This document shows, in pieces, positions 1 to 7,753 of a stretch of 45,329 nt of DNA; positions within the stretch are counted from its first letter, which is position 1, and each line of letters starts with the position of its first letter. The DNA is from Phycisphaerae bacterium. GTDB lineage: Bacteria; Planctomycetota; Phycisphaerae; Phycisphaerales; UBA1924. The notes under the pieces were generated by a model. It saw only the letters and a list, made by a program, of their open reading frames with translations. It did no database searches and had not been told where the DNA came from. Position numbers and translations under genes: made by a program. The stretch covers positions 1 to 45,329 of the forward strand of contig PAKY01000053.1 in NCBI GenBank assembly GCA_002706885.1, written 5' to 3'.

Positions 1-459
1 CCCCCCCCCCCGGGGGCGCGGCCCCCCCGCCTCGACCGCGGCGCGGAGCGACTCAATCCGCACCCGCTCGATCTCGAGCTCGCCTCGGTTTCCGATGATC
101 TCGTTCCAGGCCTCGGTGGCCGGCGCCCCACGTGAACTCACCCGAAGCGCCTCCGTCCGCCGCTCACCGCGTTCGTACGCCTTTAGAGCGTCGATTACGA
201 ACCGCTCGGTCTTCAGGAGGCGCCGGCGGAGCACGAATCCGCTCCCCGCCGCCGTCCCGATCGCCAGGACCGAAACCGCGAGTGTTCCCGCGTGCCCAAG
301 GTTCGCGAGCCCCGCGACGCCGACGAGTGTGATCGAGATCCCGAACCCCGCGGCCGCGAGCACGCGCCGGAGTAGCCTCCCCCCCAGAACACGGCGTGCC
401 TGTCGAGAGGCCTTGCCGGGGGCCACGGTGGTCGCGGGGGCTGGAGGGGAGTCGGCCAT
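1..459 (-). CDS. Membrane protein, N-terminal part only (signalling-type, family unknown)
   Basis: An open frame starts at the ATG at 459 and reads leftwards without a stop to the window edge, giving 153 residues of a longer protein. After a Pro/Ala-rich cytoplasmic start and a basic stretch (RQARRVLGGRLLRR), two hydrophobic segments (about residues 33-54 and 57-77) form a membrane hairpin. A charged, probably helical stretch follows (ALKAYERGERRTEALR, then TEAWNEIIGNRGELE). A short two-helix membrane anchor followed by a charged linker is common in diguanylate cyclases, phosphatases and histidine kinases, but no catalytic domain is visible, so the function is open. The last visible residues are Gly/Pro-rich and come from the C/G-only run at positions 1-28, which may be a sequence-end artefact. 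Confidence 0.6.
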   Translation of the reverse strand, partial: MADSPPAPATTVAPGKASRQARRVLGGRLLRRVLAAAGFGISITLVGVAGLANLGHAGTLAVSVLAIGTAAGSGFVLRRRLLKTERFVIDALKAYERGERRTEALRVSSRGAPATEAWNEIIGNRGELEIERVRIESLRAAVEAGGPRPRGGG

Positions 460-630
460 GCCGTCGTATCGGCACGACCGCCGCAACAGTCAACCGGTGT
501 GGACCCGCCCCATCCGCGCCAACCCGCAATACCGGCAGACTCCCACCCGCTCAGAGCGACGGAAAAGCGAAACGGGTGGCACACATGCGGTGGAATTTGA
601 CCGCGAAGCCGTCTATCGTCCCGACCTGAT

Positions 631-704
<74 letters not shown>

Positions 705-750
705 TTTCCGATCCGGTTGCAAACGCGACTGGCTCACCGGTTCATGCACG

Positions 751-786
751 ACGCCGCCGAGAGACCTCGGCGGCGTTCGTCTTTTT
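751..786 (+). terminator. Rho-independent terminator of the initiator tRNA
   Basis: An 11-bp perfect stem (751-761 with 766-776, GC-rich) closes on the four-base loop AGAC and is followed by TCGTCTTTTT. It lies downstream of the tRNA and between it and the converging kinase gene. The T-run is on the plus strand only, so it should stop transcription coming from the tRNA. Confidence 0.88.
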
Positions 787-901
787 GGACCCAAACCCAA
801 GCCGGCGGCGGGGTTTGCGAACGGTCAGCGTTGGCCGTGGTCTCTCGGTCCGAGTCCTCGGCATCGAAGAGGTCGGGGACGTCGCGCAGGCGCCGCGTGG
901 T

Positions 902-2137
902 TCAGTCTGTCTTTCGCGTCGTCGCGGGCTTGGCGGCTGGCAGGTGAAGTACGACGGCAGCGCCGCGCGTCGGGTCGAGATGAATCGCCGGCGAGTGGAT
1001 GTCGATGGTTCCACCGGAGCCGGTGACCAGCGCGTGCACCACCGAGAGACCGAGCCCGCCGCTGGCTTCGCCGGTCTTTGTGGTGGCGAACGGCTCGAAA
1101 CAACGCTCGCGCATCTCGGGCGCCATCCCCGGACCGTCATCTTCAACGAACAGATCGACATGACGCTCGCCGACGCGTTCGGCGAGCAGCAGCATGCGGC
1201 CGCGCTGCTGGTGCTTGATGATCGCCTCCTGCCCGTTGCGGATGAGATTCAGGAGAATCTGCGAGAGCGCGGCGGCGGTGATCTGCACAGGCGGGAGATC
1301 ATCGGGAACGCGTATCTCGAGCGAAACGCCGCGCGGCAGCATCATGCCGAAGAAATCCCGGTACTTCTGCGCGAACTCGCGGAGGTCAAGCGACACGTTC
1401 TCACGGCGCTGATGATCGGCGTCCACGGTCAACCAGCGCAGGTTGACGATGATGTTCTGGAACTGCCGGAACGTCTCCTCGACGAGTTGGAGATGCGGGC
1501 GTGCTTCGTCGGGAAGGGGGGACTTCGTGAGACGATCGATCGCCATGCGCGCAGGAAGCAGCAGATTGATGGCGTCGTGCGATACACCGGCAACGAGCGT
1601 GCCGAGGTCGGCCAGACGGCGTATGCCGGCCACCCGCCGGGTCACCTCGGATTCGCGATGAAGATTCCGCAGACGTATAAACTCGAGCGTGGTGTGCTTG
1701 AAGGCAAGATCGATGACCTCGTGAAGCGCGGCGGCCTCGCCGTCGCTCAGCGCCCTGCCCAGGTGCTCCTGAAGCTTCACCACGATCGAGCCGCGCAGGA
1801 TGCTGCCTTCGGCGAGCAGCGCATCGATCGGGTATTCCTGTGCGATGCGGTCGGCGCCGTGCAGCGGAGCCTGCTCGATGAGCCGGCGGAGTTGCGCCGG
1901 ATCATCCGTCTCCATCGCGTCAGCGGTCGCGTGGAGCTGCGCGGCCATGGAATCTTCGAACTGCTCGACGGTGAACTGGTCGAGCCGCGGTATGGCTAAC
2001 AGCGATTGCTCGCGCCAGCGTGTGAGAATCGGCTTGACCTGGGCCCGGAGCGATCCGGCGAGTTCGTGGAAGTGCCGCCCGTGCAGACGGTGGGCGACAT
2101 CGTCAAACCGTGGTTGAAGACCGCGTGTATCCGGCAT
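902..2137 (-). CDS. Soluble sensor histidine kinase with RsbRD_N-like N-terminal domain
   Basis: 411 residues from the ATG at 2137, which has AGGGGAGG just upstream; the frame is open further but lacks kinase-like sequence there. Residues about 25-160 resemble the RsbRD_N sensory domain (WREQ..., PLHGADRIAQEYPIDALLAEGSILR). The dimerisation/phosphotransfer helix carries His187 in AGVSHDAINLLLPA. The ATPase domain (about 285-402) has the N box (LNLIRNGQEAI), G1 (VEDDGPGMA, 332-339) and G2 (SGGLGLSVVHAL). No membrane segment and no receiver domain are present, so it should sense a cytoplasmic signal and phosphorylate a regulator encoded elsewhere. It lies 13 bases after the small gene at 2151-2519 and is probably cotranscribed with it. 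Family call is firm; signal and partner are unknown. Confidence 0.9.
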   Translation of the reverse strand: MPDTRGLQPRFDDVAHRLHGRHFHELAGSLRAQVKPILTRWREQSLLAIPRLDQFTVEQFEDSMAAQLHATADAMETDDPAQLRRLIEQAPLHGADRIAQEYPIDALLAEGSILRGSIVVKLQEHLGRALSDGEAAALHEVIDLAFKHTTLEFIRLRNLHRESEVTRRVAGIRRLADLGTLVAGVSHDAINLLLPARMAIDRLTKSPLPDEARPHLQLVEETFRQFQNIIVNLRWLTVDADHQRRENVSLDLREFAQKYRDFFGMMLPRGVSLEIRVPDDLPPVQITAAALSQILLNLIRNGQEAIIKHQQRGRMLLLAERVGERHVDLFVEDDGPGMAPEMRERCFEPFATTKTGEASGGLGLSVVHALVTGSGGTIDIHSPAIHLDPTRGAAVVLHLPAAKPATTRKTD

Positions 2138-2150
2138 CGGGGCCTCCCCT

Positions 2151-2519
2151 TCACGCGTTCTCTTGAAATGCCGGATTCCCCGTCCCGCCGTCCGATTCCT
2201 TCGGTCGGTCGTTGGCACTCCAGGACTCCGCAGCGGCGGCGACCCGCGCTTGGACGAACTTGATGATGCGATCGACATCGTCCTGAACTTGGACGGCGGT
2301 GCGCCAGACGTGATCGCCACCGTCGTACGGATCGAAGAGCCAGACAGCGGGCTTCTCGTACGAGCCGTTCACCAGAAGGAATATCGCGGGTGCGCGGCGG
2401 TCGAGTCCCGGCCTCAGCGTCCACTGGCTGTCGAGGTCGAGGGTGGTGGACGGCGTGCCGAACACCTCGCGGAATCGGGTATACAGGTAATTGAGCAGCG
2501 GCGTAACGCGATTGGGCAT
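2151..2519 (-). CDS. Small conserved-looking protein of unknown function
   Basis: 122 residues. I chose the ATG at 2519 (MPNRVTPLLNYLY) because GGAGG sits six bases upstream; an in-frame start 33 bases earlier lacks this. The protein is soluble and mixed alpha/beta in look, with a segment LDLDSQWTLRPGLDRRAP, then a hydrophobic strand (AIFLLVNGS), WLFDPYDGGDHVW and a C-terminal helix (QDDVDRIIKFVQARV) followed by a polar tail. I do not recognise the family. It is the first gene of a two-gene unit with the histidine kinase, so a role in the same signalling path, for instance as accessory or input protein, is a guess from position only. Confidence 0.72.
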   Translation of the reverse strand: MPNRVTPLLNYLYTRFREVFGTPSTTLDLDSQWTLRPGLDRRAPAIFLLVNGSYEKPAVWLFDPYDGGDHVWRTAVQVQDDVDRIIKFVQARVAAAAESWSANDRPKESDGGTGNPAFQENA

Positions 2520-2656
2520 GACCGTCCTCCAAAGGGAAGGAGTCAGAGCCACGCCCTTAGTCCGCGTTGTTCACGCTCACATGCGGAAACGGCCGCGCCG
2601 GGCAGCCTGAAGGTGGGCAGCACCGGAAGCGGTGGTTTAAGCCGCGCTGCTTGCAG

Positions 2657-2685
2657 AGTATAGCATGCCGAGTTTGGGTTGTTCA
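2657..2685 (-). promoter_or_regulatory. Sigma-70-like promoter candidate for the kinase operon
   Basis: Read on the minus strand, TATACT (2657-2662) is preceded by TGC, giving an extended -10 element (TGnTATACT). With a 17-base spacer, the -35 box is TGAACA (2680-2685), which matches four of six consensus positions. Transcription would start near 2650, leaving a leader of about 130 bases before the gene at 2519. Confidence 0.45.
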
Positions 2686-2901
2686 TGAAATCTAAAACCG
2701 TCTGGACACATGACGGCCGCCGGGCCGTGACCCCTTGTTCTGGAAGCCTGCCGGCATCAGCGCAGACGTTCACGGAGTGACGGCGAGGTCGGGGGCGCCG
2801 CTACCCCTGCAACACGTCCATACGCCACGACGCCAGGCGGGAGCCCATGAATGGTGCTGCGATCCGTGATGAGGTTGCCGCCAGCTCTATTCGCTCAACT
2901 C

Positions 2902-2946
2902 GCGACCCGCCCATCACTTCGGTGATTGGCGGGTCGCTGACGTTTT
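2902..2946 (+). terminator. UUCG-capped hairpin, probable terminator of an unidentified transcript
   Basis: A 16-bp hairpin (2902-2917 with 2922-2937) with one C/T mismatch closes on C(TTCG)G, the exceptionally stable tetraloop, and is followed on the plus strand by TGACGTTTTGG. No T-run exists on the other strand. There is no identified plus-strand gene upstream of it, so it may end a small RNA, or reduce read-through towards the gene at 3172. Confidence 0.5.
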
Positions 2947-3171
2947 GGGACGCCCATGATCACACGTTCGGTTTGAACCTGCGACAGGGCTCATTTGGGA
3001 CTGGGATTGGGCGTGTTGTAAGTCGTTGTTGATTAGTTGGTTACAGACGATGGGCGTTCGCCAGTCAACTGGTGAAACTCGAACTGATAGCGTCCCGTCA
3101 GGCCGGATCAGGCGTCATCGCGGCTCCGGGCCCGATCGCATCCGCGTTTGAGCGGCGCGGTATCGTCCGAG

Positions 3172-4188
3172 ATGAAGTCGAAGTTGGCTCTTGGGATCGG
3201 GATCGCCCTCACCACATCCGCTCACGCCCAACCCCTCCCCCCAACCATCAACGACATCCAGGAACTCAACCGCGTCGACCTCCACGCGCCGCCCGTCGGC
3301 GCCACCGTCTGGCAAACCCCGGCGCCGCACGAACTCGAGTGGTACATCGCCTACGACGCGACGCCCCTGACCGTCGATGATCCCGAGTTCAGCATCCGAC
3401 TCGTCAACGACGGCAGGCCGATCCGCATGCCGGAGTCGGAAGCGAACGTCGACGACAGGATCGGGCTGTCACTCACGTTCCCCGACGGGACGGTTCGCGA
3501 GATTCTCCTCGACGATCTCCCCGCTGGTTTCGTCGTCTACAGCATCGGAAGGGACTACGGCCTGATCAGTCCCGGTGGTCCCGCTGTCCGTTTCGACCTG
3601 CGTCTGACGGAGTACTTCGGTGATCTGGAACCGGGCGAGCACGTGCTGCGGATCACGCTCGATATCGGCGCACAGGTCCAGCGAGCACGCGACGCCCACG
3701 TCATCGCCGAGCGCCTGACGACCGCTCTGCCGCCGCTGCGTTTCGAGGTGATCGATCGGCCGGTCCCCGAGAAGGCGTCGGCCCGCGCGCATGAGATCGA
3801 GATCTTCCGAGAATCCGATCAGGACGAAATGGCCGGCCGGATCCGCGGCGTCCTGACCAACCCGCTCGACGTCCCGCTGACGATCCACGCGGATACGGGG
3901 TGGAACCCGTCCTGGTCCCCGACTCCCGAGGCGCCCGCCAGCATGTACAACGCGATCGAGCGGTGGTCCGACACGGGCTGGCTTCGCGACGAGCGCGTCG
4001 GGTACTGCGGCACCGGTATGGGCGAGGTGTCCATCGCTCCGGGAGAGTCACTCCCGATCGCCCTCTACTCACCGCGCGTTCACGATCGCAGCCCCGGCGT
4101 CTACCGCTGCGTGGTGACCACATCAACATCCGATGGCGAGCAGGTCGAGTTCGTGACGCCGCCGATCGTGGTTTCAGCTCACCCCTAG
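3172..4188 (+). CDS. Secreted protein of unknown function
   Basis: 338 residues from the ATG at 3172. The start was chosen because it places a short signal peptide first (MKSKLALGIGIALTTSAHA, cleavage near AHA-QP); an in-frame start eight codons earlier would put acidic residues before it. The mature part is rich in Asp/Pro and beta-strand-like, with repeated short motifs such as PLTVDDPEFSIRLVND, DLEPGEHVLRITLDI and APGESLPIALYSPRVH, ending in an Ig-like strand pattern (GVYRCVVTTSTSDGEQVEF). This suggests one or more beta-sandwich domains in the periplasm or outside the cell. No lipobox, dockerin or sorting tail is seen. Its TAG stop overlaps the TAG stop of the converging nuclease-like gene in the palindrome CTAG at 4185-4188. 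Confidence 0.75.
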   Translation: MKSKLALGIGIALTTSAHAQPLPPTINDIQELNRVDLHAPPVGATVWQTPAPHELEWYIAYDATPLTVDDPEFSIRLVNDGRPIRMPESEANVDDRIGLSLTFPDGTVREILLDDLPAGFVVYSIGRDYGLISPGGPAVRFDLRLTEYFGDLEPGEHVLRITLDIGAQVQRARDAHVIAERLTTALPPLRFEVIDRPVPEKASARAHEIEIFRESDQDEMAGRIRGVLTNPLDVPLTIHADTGWNPSWSPTPEAPASMYNAIERWSDTGWLRDERVGYCGTGMGEVSIAPGESLPIALYSPRVHDRSPGVYRCVVTTSTSDGEQVEFVTPPIVVSAHP

Positions 4189-4748
4189 TCACGTTCGACT
4201 TCTGCGGTCCCGTCGCCGAAGCAATCTGTCGAACGAGGCAAGATCCTGAGCACGCGTGCTTCGAGCGGGCCGACGCTTCGCTTCCAGAATTCGTCGATCG
4301 GCTCCGTCGCCGACAGCGAGCCATAGCTCTCGTGAAACGAACGCCGCGGCGATATCTCGGTCTGACGCGCAAAAATGAGCACGAGAAACCGCTGCTCGAT
4401 CGCCGCGTCTGGTTTGGTCGCGAACTTCTCGACGCACCTCCAAAACTCGCCTTCATTCTTCGGGCCCGCTCGACCTTTGTATCCGAGCGTCACACCGTCG
4501 ACCCCGGCGCGCGGGCGAGTCATGTAGTACTTGAACTCGATCAGTATCGGCCCATCGTGAGATCGGATAAGAATGTCAAAGGAGTTCCACTCGGTGTGGA
4601 ACTCCAGTCCGCCGATCGATGAAGCAGCCTCCGCCATGAACATGGCGCGAAACGTGAATTCCTCCGTATTTGTCAGCCCGACCAGCTCGGCGTGTTCAAG
4701 TAACCGCAGCATCGCATTGATGGTGGTTGCGACTCCCCATGGTTCCAT
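4185..4748 (-). CDS. PD-(D/E)XK nuclease-like protein
   Basis: 187 residues from the ATG at 4748 (MEPWGVATTINAMLRLL). The core has the order expected for the PD-(D/E)XK fold: an early helix with acidic residues (AMFMAEAASS, Glu40), a strand ending in Asp58 (SFDILIRS), and Glu71-Phe-Lys73 in GPILIEFKYY, 12 residues after Asp58. A later segment (FLVLIFAR) could be the next core strand. These residues would bind metal and cut DNA. Alternatively it is an inactive or restriction-like domain protein of the DUF type. No methylase, toxin or antitoxin partner lies next to it, so it appears to be an orphan. It runs opposite to the beta-glucosidase operon, with a 194-base gap between the two starts. Confidence 0.72.
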   Translation of the reverse strand: MEPWGVATTINAMLRLLEHAELVGLTNTEEFTFRAMFMAEAASSIGGLEFHTEWNSFDILIRSHDGPILIEFKYYMTRPRAGVDGVTLGYKGRAGPKNEGEFWRCVEKFATKPDAAIEQRFLVLIFARQTEISPRRSFHESYGSLSATEPIDEFWKRSVGPLEARVLRILPRSTDCFGDGTAEVERD

Positions 4749-4883
4749 GGACCCACGATACCCGACAATCGGTCGACCCGAACGCCGGTGGGTCGGCGTC
4801 CCGCAGCGGGTCGAACCGTGTTCGTTGCAGGACCGAGGGGCCGGCGGCGTATTGGACAACCGCCGACATGCGGGCGGGTCGAC

Positions 4884-4911
4884 TTGCGTCTGTAAACATT
4901 TGCAGTAAGCT
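4884..4911 (+). promoter_or_regulatory. Promoter candidate with LacI-family-like operator before the beta-glucosidase operon
   Basis: TTGCGT (4884-4889) and TAAGCT (4906-4911) form a weak -35/-10 pair with a 16-base spacer. Between them lies TGTAAACATTTGCA (4891-4904), an imperfect palindrome with five of seven half-site positions matching and close to the LacI/GalR-family pattern TGxAAxCGxTTxCA. An operator in the spacer would suit repression until a sugar is present. No LacI-type regulator gene is in the window. Confidence 0.45.
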
Positions 4912-4942
4912 GTTCACTCGATAGGCCCCCGAGATCGGACCC

Positions 4943-6352
4943 ATGCCCCATACCCCCTTCCAACAACACTTCCTCTGGGGCGCCTCCACCTCCAGCTATC
5001 AGATCGAAGGCGCCCTCCACAAGCATTCCCGCGGTGACTCCGTGTGGGACATGGCCGCCCGCGTCGAGGGCTTTATCGCCCGCGGCGAGACCGCCGAGAC
5101 GGCTTGCGACCACGTCGCGCGCCTCGATGAAGACCTCGATCTCATGGCCGAACTCGGCCTGAAGGCCTACCGCTTCTCGATAGCGTGGCCGCGTGTCATC
5201 CCCGCCGGCGTGGGCGGTGTGAGCGAAGAAGGCGTCGCTTTCTATGAGCGGCTCGTCGACGGTCTCCTCGCCCGCGGCATCGAACCCCTCGCCACGCTCT
5301 TCCATTGGGACTACCCGACCGCGCTCTTCCAACGCGGCGGATGGCTGAGTCCCGACAGCCCGCGCTGGTTCGCCGACTACGCCGCTCTGATCGCCAGGCG
5401 GTTCGGCGACCGTGTGAAGTGGTGGGTCACACTCAACGAACCACAGTGCTTCATCGGCCTCGGCCACGAACTCGGCCAGCACGCCCCGGCTCTCAAGCTC
5501 CCGCTCGACCAGGTCCTCACAGCCGCCCACCACGCTCTCCTCGCACACGGACTCGCCGTCGACGCCGTCCGCGAACACGCCGCGCCGGACGCCAAGGTCA
5601 GCCTCGCCCCCATCGCCGTCGTCGACTTCCCTGCAAGCGACGAGCCCGCCGACATCGAAGCCGCCAGACGTGGCACGTTCGAGCGTTGCGAAGGCCAGAC
5701 CGAGCTCGGCGTCACTCGTATGTTCAACTCCGGCTGGTGGTTCGAGCCTGTTGTTCGCGGCGCCTATCCGGAGTCGTTCATGGAACAGTGGGGGGGCGTC
5801 CGCCCGCCCATCGCCTCGGGCGACATGGACATCATCTCCCGCCCGATCGACTTCCTCGGCATGAACCTCTACCACGGCCGTCGCGTCCGAGCGGGCGCGG
5901 ATGGCGAGCCGGTCGAAGTCCCGGATCGGGTCGGCGCGCCAACCACGACCATGGGCTGGCCCATCACCCCTGACGCGATGTACTGGATGGCTCGATTCTT
6001 CCACGAGCGGTACGAACTCCCGCTCGTTGTCACCGAGAACGGTCGCGCCGTCGCCGACGAGATCGACGCGGATGGCCGCGTTCGCGACACCCAGCGCATC
6101 GCGTACCTCGATCGCTACCTTCGCGCCCTCGGCAAATCGATCGCCGACGGCGCCGATGTCGCTGGCTACTTCGCGTGGTCACTCATGGACAATTTCGAGT
6201 GGACCCACGGCTACGCGCAGCGTTTCGGACTCGTCCACGTCGACTTTGATACGCAGAAGCGAACGATCAAGGACTCGGGACGCTGGTACGCCTCTGTGAT
6301 TCAGAACAACGGCCCGACCGCATCCATCGACGCCGCCAAAGCCGACGCATGA
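4943..6352 (+). CDS. Beta-glucosidase, glycoside hydrolase family 1
   Basis: 469 residues, the normal length for bacterial GH1 enzymes. It begins with the family signature (FLWGASTSSYQIEGA) and carries the acid/base Glu166 in TLNEPQCF and the nucleophile Glu365 in VVTENGR; the C-terminal sugar-site motif (SLMDNFEWTHGYAQRFGL) is also present. It should split beta-linked disaccharides or short oligosaccharides, such as cellobiose, in the cytoplasm, since no signal peptide is seen. It is first in a four-gene unit with an ABC sugar importer; its TGA overlaps the next ATG (ATGA at 6349-6352), so the importer probably brings in its substrate. Family certain; exact substrate (gluco-, galacto-, 6-phospho-) not decided by sequence alone. 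Confidence 0.95.
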   Translation: MPHTPFQQHFLWGASTSSYQIEGALHKHSRGDSVWDMAARVEGFIARGETAETACDHVARLDEDLDLMAELGLKAYRFSIAWPRVIPAGVGGVSEEGVAFYERLVDGLLARGIEPLATLFHWDYPTALFQRGGWLSPDSPRWFADYAALIARRFGDRVKWWVTLNEPQCFIGLGHELGQHAPALKLPLDQVLTAAHHALLAHGLAVDAVREHAAPDAKVSLAPIAVVDFPASDEPADIEAARRGTFERCEGQTELGVTRMFNSGWWFEPVVRGAYPESFMEQWGGVRPPIASGDMDIISRPIDFLGMNLYHGRRVRAGADGEPVEVPDRVGAPTTTMGWPITPDAMYWMARFFHERYELPLVVTENGRAVADEIDADGRVRDTQRIAYLDRYLRALGKSIADGADVAGYFAWSLMDNFEWTHGYAQRFGLVHVDFDTQKRTIKDSGRWYASVIQNNGPTASIDAAKADA

Positions 6353-7749
6353 CCCTCCGCCGCGCCGCTATCGACCGTTGGTTTCCGCTCGGCCTCGCGC
6401 CGCTCGTGCTCCTCGTGATCGCCGCCATCGCGTTCGCCCTGCGCTTCCAGACCGTCGGCGCCAAGGGCGACAGAGAACGCCTCGTCTTCTGGTCCTTCGC
6501 CGACCCGCACCTCGCTGTCTATGAGGACCTCATCGAAGACTTCGAACGCGAGCACGGCGTTGAGGTCGAAGCCCGCAATGTCCACTGGCGGGTCATCGGC
6601 CGACGACTCCGCGCCGCGATGTGGTCGGGCGAGGGCGTGCCCGATCTGGTCGAGATCCCCCAGGAACGTGTCGGATCGTTCTTCAGCGGCCCCGTCGATC
6701 AGATCGGCCTCGAGGAGCTTACCGACCGCGTGAACGAGCTATCGCCCGCTGGCGGAACCATCCGCGACGACGTCATCGAACCCCGACTCCTCGCCTACAG
6801 CCACCGCGGCGGCATCTACGGTTTCCCGCACGACGTCCACCCGACCGCCATCGCCTACCGCTGGCGCGACTTCGAGCAAGCTGGCGTCGACCCCGCAACG
6901 CTCACGACCTGGGACGCCTTCATCGAAGCGGGCCAGATGCTCACCCGCCGCGAGCGCACACCCGGTTCGCCAACCGACGACCGCCGCTACATGCTCTCGA
7001 TCGACGAACTCACCTGCAACACGTTCCAGACCTTCTATGCCCAGCGTGGCGGCAACTGGTTCGACGCCGACGGCGCTCTCCTCCTCGACAGTGATCTCTG
7101 CTACGAAACGCTCCTCTGGTACATCCGCATGGCCTACGGCCCCGACCGCATCGCCGACGGCGCCGCGCCATTTCCGAACGCCGCCTTCTTCCAGGCCATC
7201 AAGGAGGGCTACTACGTCTGCTTCATCTGCCCCGACTGGCTCACCAAAAACATCGAGGACAACCTGCCCGGGTTCGGCGGCGAGCTCCGCCTCATGCCCA
7301 TGCCCGCGTTCACCGAAGGCGGTCGTCGCACCAGCACGTGGGGCGCGACCATGCTCAGCGTCACCACCGCCGGCGACAATGAAGACCTCGCCTGGGCCCT
7401 CGCCAAGCACCTCTATATGAACGACGAGGTCTCCCGCCGCACCTTCGCCGAGATGAACATCGTCTCCCCCTTCCGCTCCACCTGGGACCAGCCCGTCTAC
7501 GCCGAGCCCCGCGAATACTGGAGCGGACAGCCAATCGGCAAGCTCTTCCTCGACCTCGCCCCCGAAGTCCCCACGCTCACCAACGCCCCCTTCGTTCCGC
7601 TCGCGCAACAGCGCGCCACCTCCGTCGTCAGCGAGGTCGCGTCCTACTACCGCGTCAACGGCGAAAACGGCTTTGAGGCCTACACCCGAGAGCGTCTCGA
7701 CGCAGCCGCCTCGTACATCCGCAAACAGATGAAGCGAAACCCCTTCTAG
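6349..7749 (+). CDS. Sugar ABC transporter solute-binding protein, family 1, membrane-anchored
   Basis: 466 residues. An N-terminal hydrophobic segment (about residues 13-32) without a lipobox cysteine suggests an uncleaved anchor or a signal peptide with late cleavage. The rest has the family-1 extracellular solute-binding fold: the opening LVFWSFADPHLAVYEDLIEDF, DLVEIPQERVGSFF, and YGFPHDVHPTAIAYRW, which are typical positions in MalE/UgpB-like proteins. It should bind an imported oligosaccharide outside the inner membrane and pass it to the two permeases that follow. It overlaps the beta-glucosidase gene by four bases and ends five bases before the first permease gene, so translation is likely coupled. 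Substrate is unknown, with a beta-glucoside the best guess from context. Confidence 0.92.
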   Translation: MTLRRAAIDRWFPLGLAPLVLLVIAAIAFALRFQTVGAKGDRERLVFWSFADPHLAVYEDLIEDFEREHGVEVEARNVHWRVIGRRLRAAMWSGEGVPDLVEIPQERVGSFFSGPVDQIGLEELTDRVNELSPAGGTIRDDVIEPRLLAYSHRGGIYGFPHDVHPTAIAYRWRDFEQAGVDPATLTTWDAFIEAGQMLTRRERTPGSPTDDRRYMLSIDELTCNTFQTFYAQRGGNWFDADGALLLDSDLCYETLLWYIRMAYGPDRIADGAAPFPNAAFFQAIKEGYYVCFICPDWLTKNIEDNLPGFGGELRLMPMPAFTEGGRRTSTWGATMLSVTTAGDNEDLAWALAKHLYMNDEVSRRTFAEMNIVSPFRSTWDQPVYAEPREYWSGQPIGKLFLDLAPEVPTLTNAPFVPLAQQRATSVVSEVASYYRVNGENGFEAYTRERLDAAASYIRKQMKRNPF

Positions 7750-7753
7750 ACAG

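Larger units (their letters stand above)
2520..3171. other. Intergenic region without a supportable protein gene
   Basis: The region holds the promoter candidate at 2657-2685, a small GC hairpin (2713-2718 with 2723-2728, loop GCCG) and the long UUCG hairpin at 2902-2937. Short open frames (2543-2773 minus, 2847-3032 plus) have no ribosome-binding site, no recognisable domains and no neighbour-like codon pattern. I saw no tRNA, SRP, 6S, tmRNA or RNase P signature. A small RNA ending at the UUCG hairpin is possible. Confidence 0.5.

Noticed and set aside
785-1999. Long plus-strand open frame of 404 codons
   Set aside because: It lies antisense to the histidine kinase, has low complexity composition and no domain; it is a shadow caused by high GC.
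2543-2773. Small minus-strand gene of 76 codons
   Set aside because: It covers the promoter candidate of the kinase operon and lacks a start signal or domain.
2847-3032. Small plus-strand gene of 61 codons
   Set aside because: It runs through the UUCG hairpin, has no ribosome-binding site and no recognisable sequence.
4673-6004. Minus-strand open frame of 443 codons opposite the beta-glucosidase gene
   Set aside because: Overlaps the GH1 gene with all catalytic motifs; the frame has no family features.
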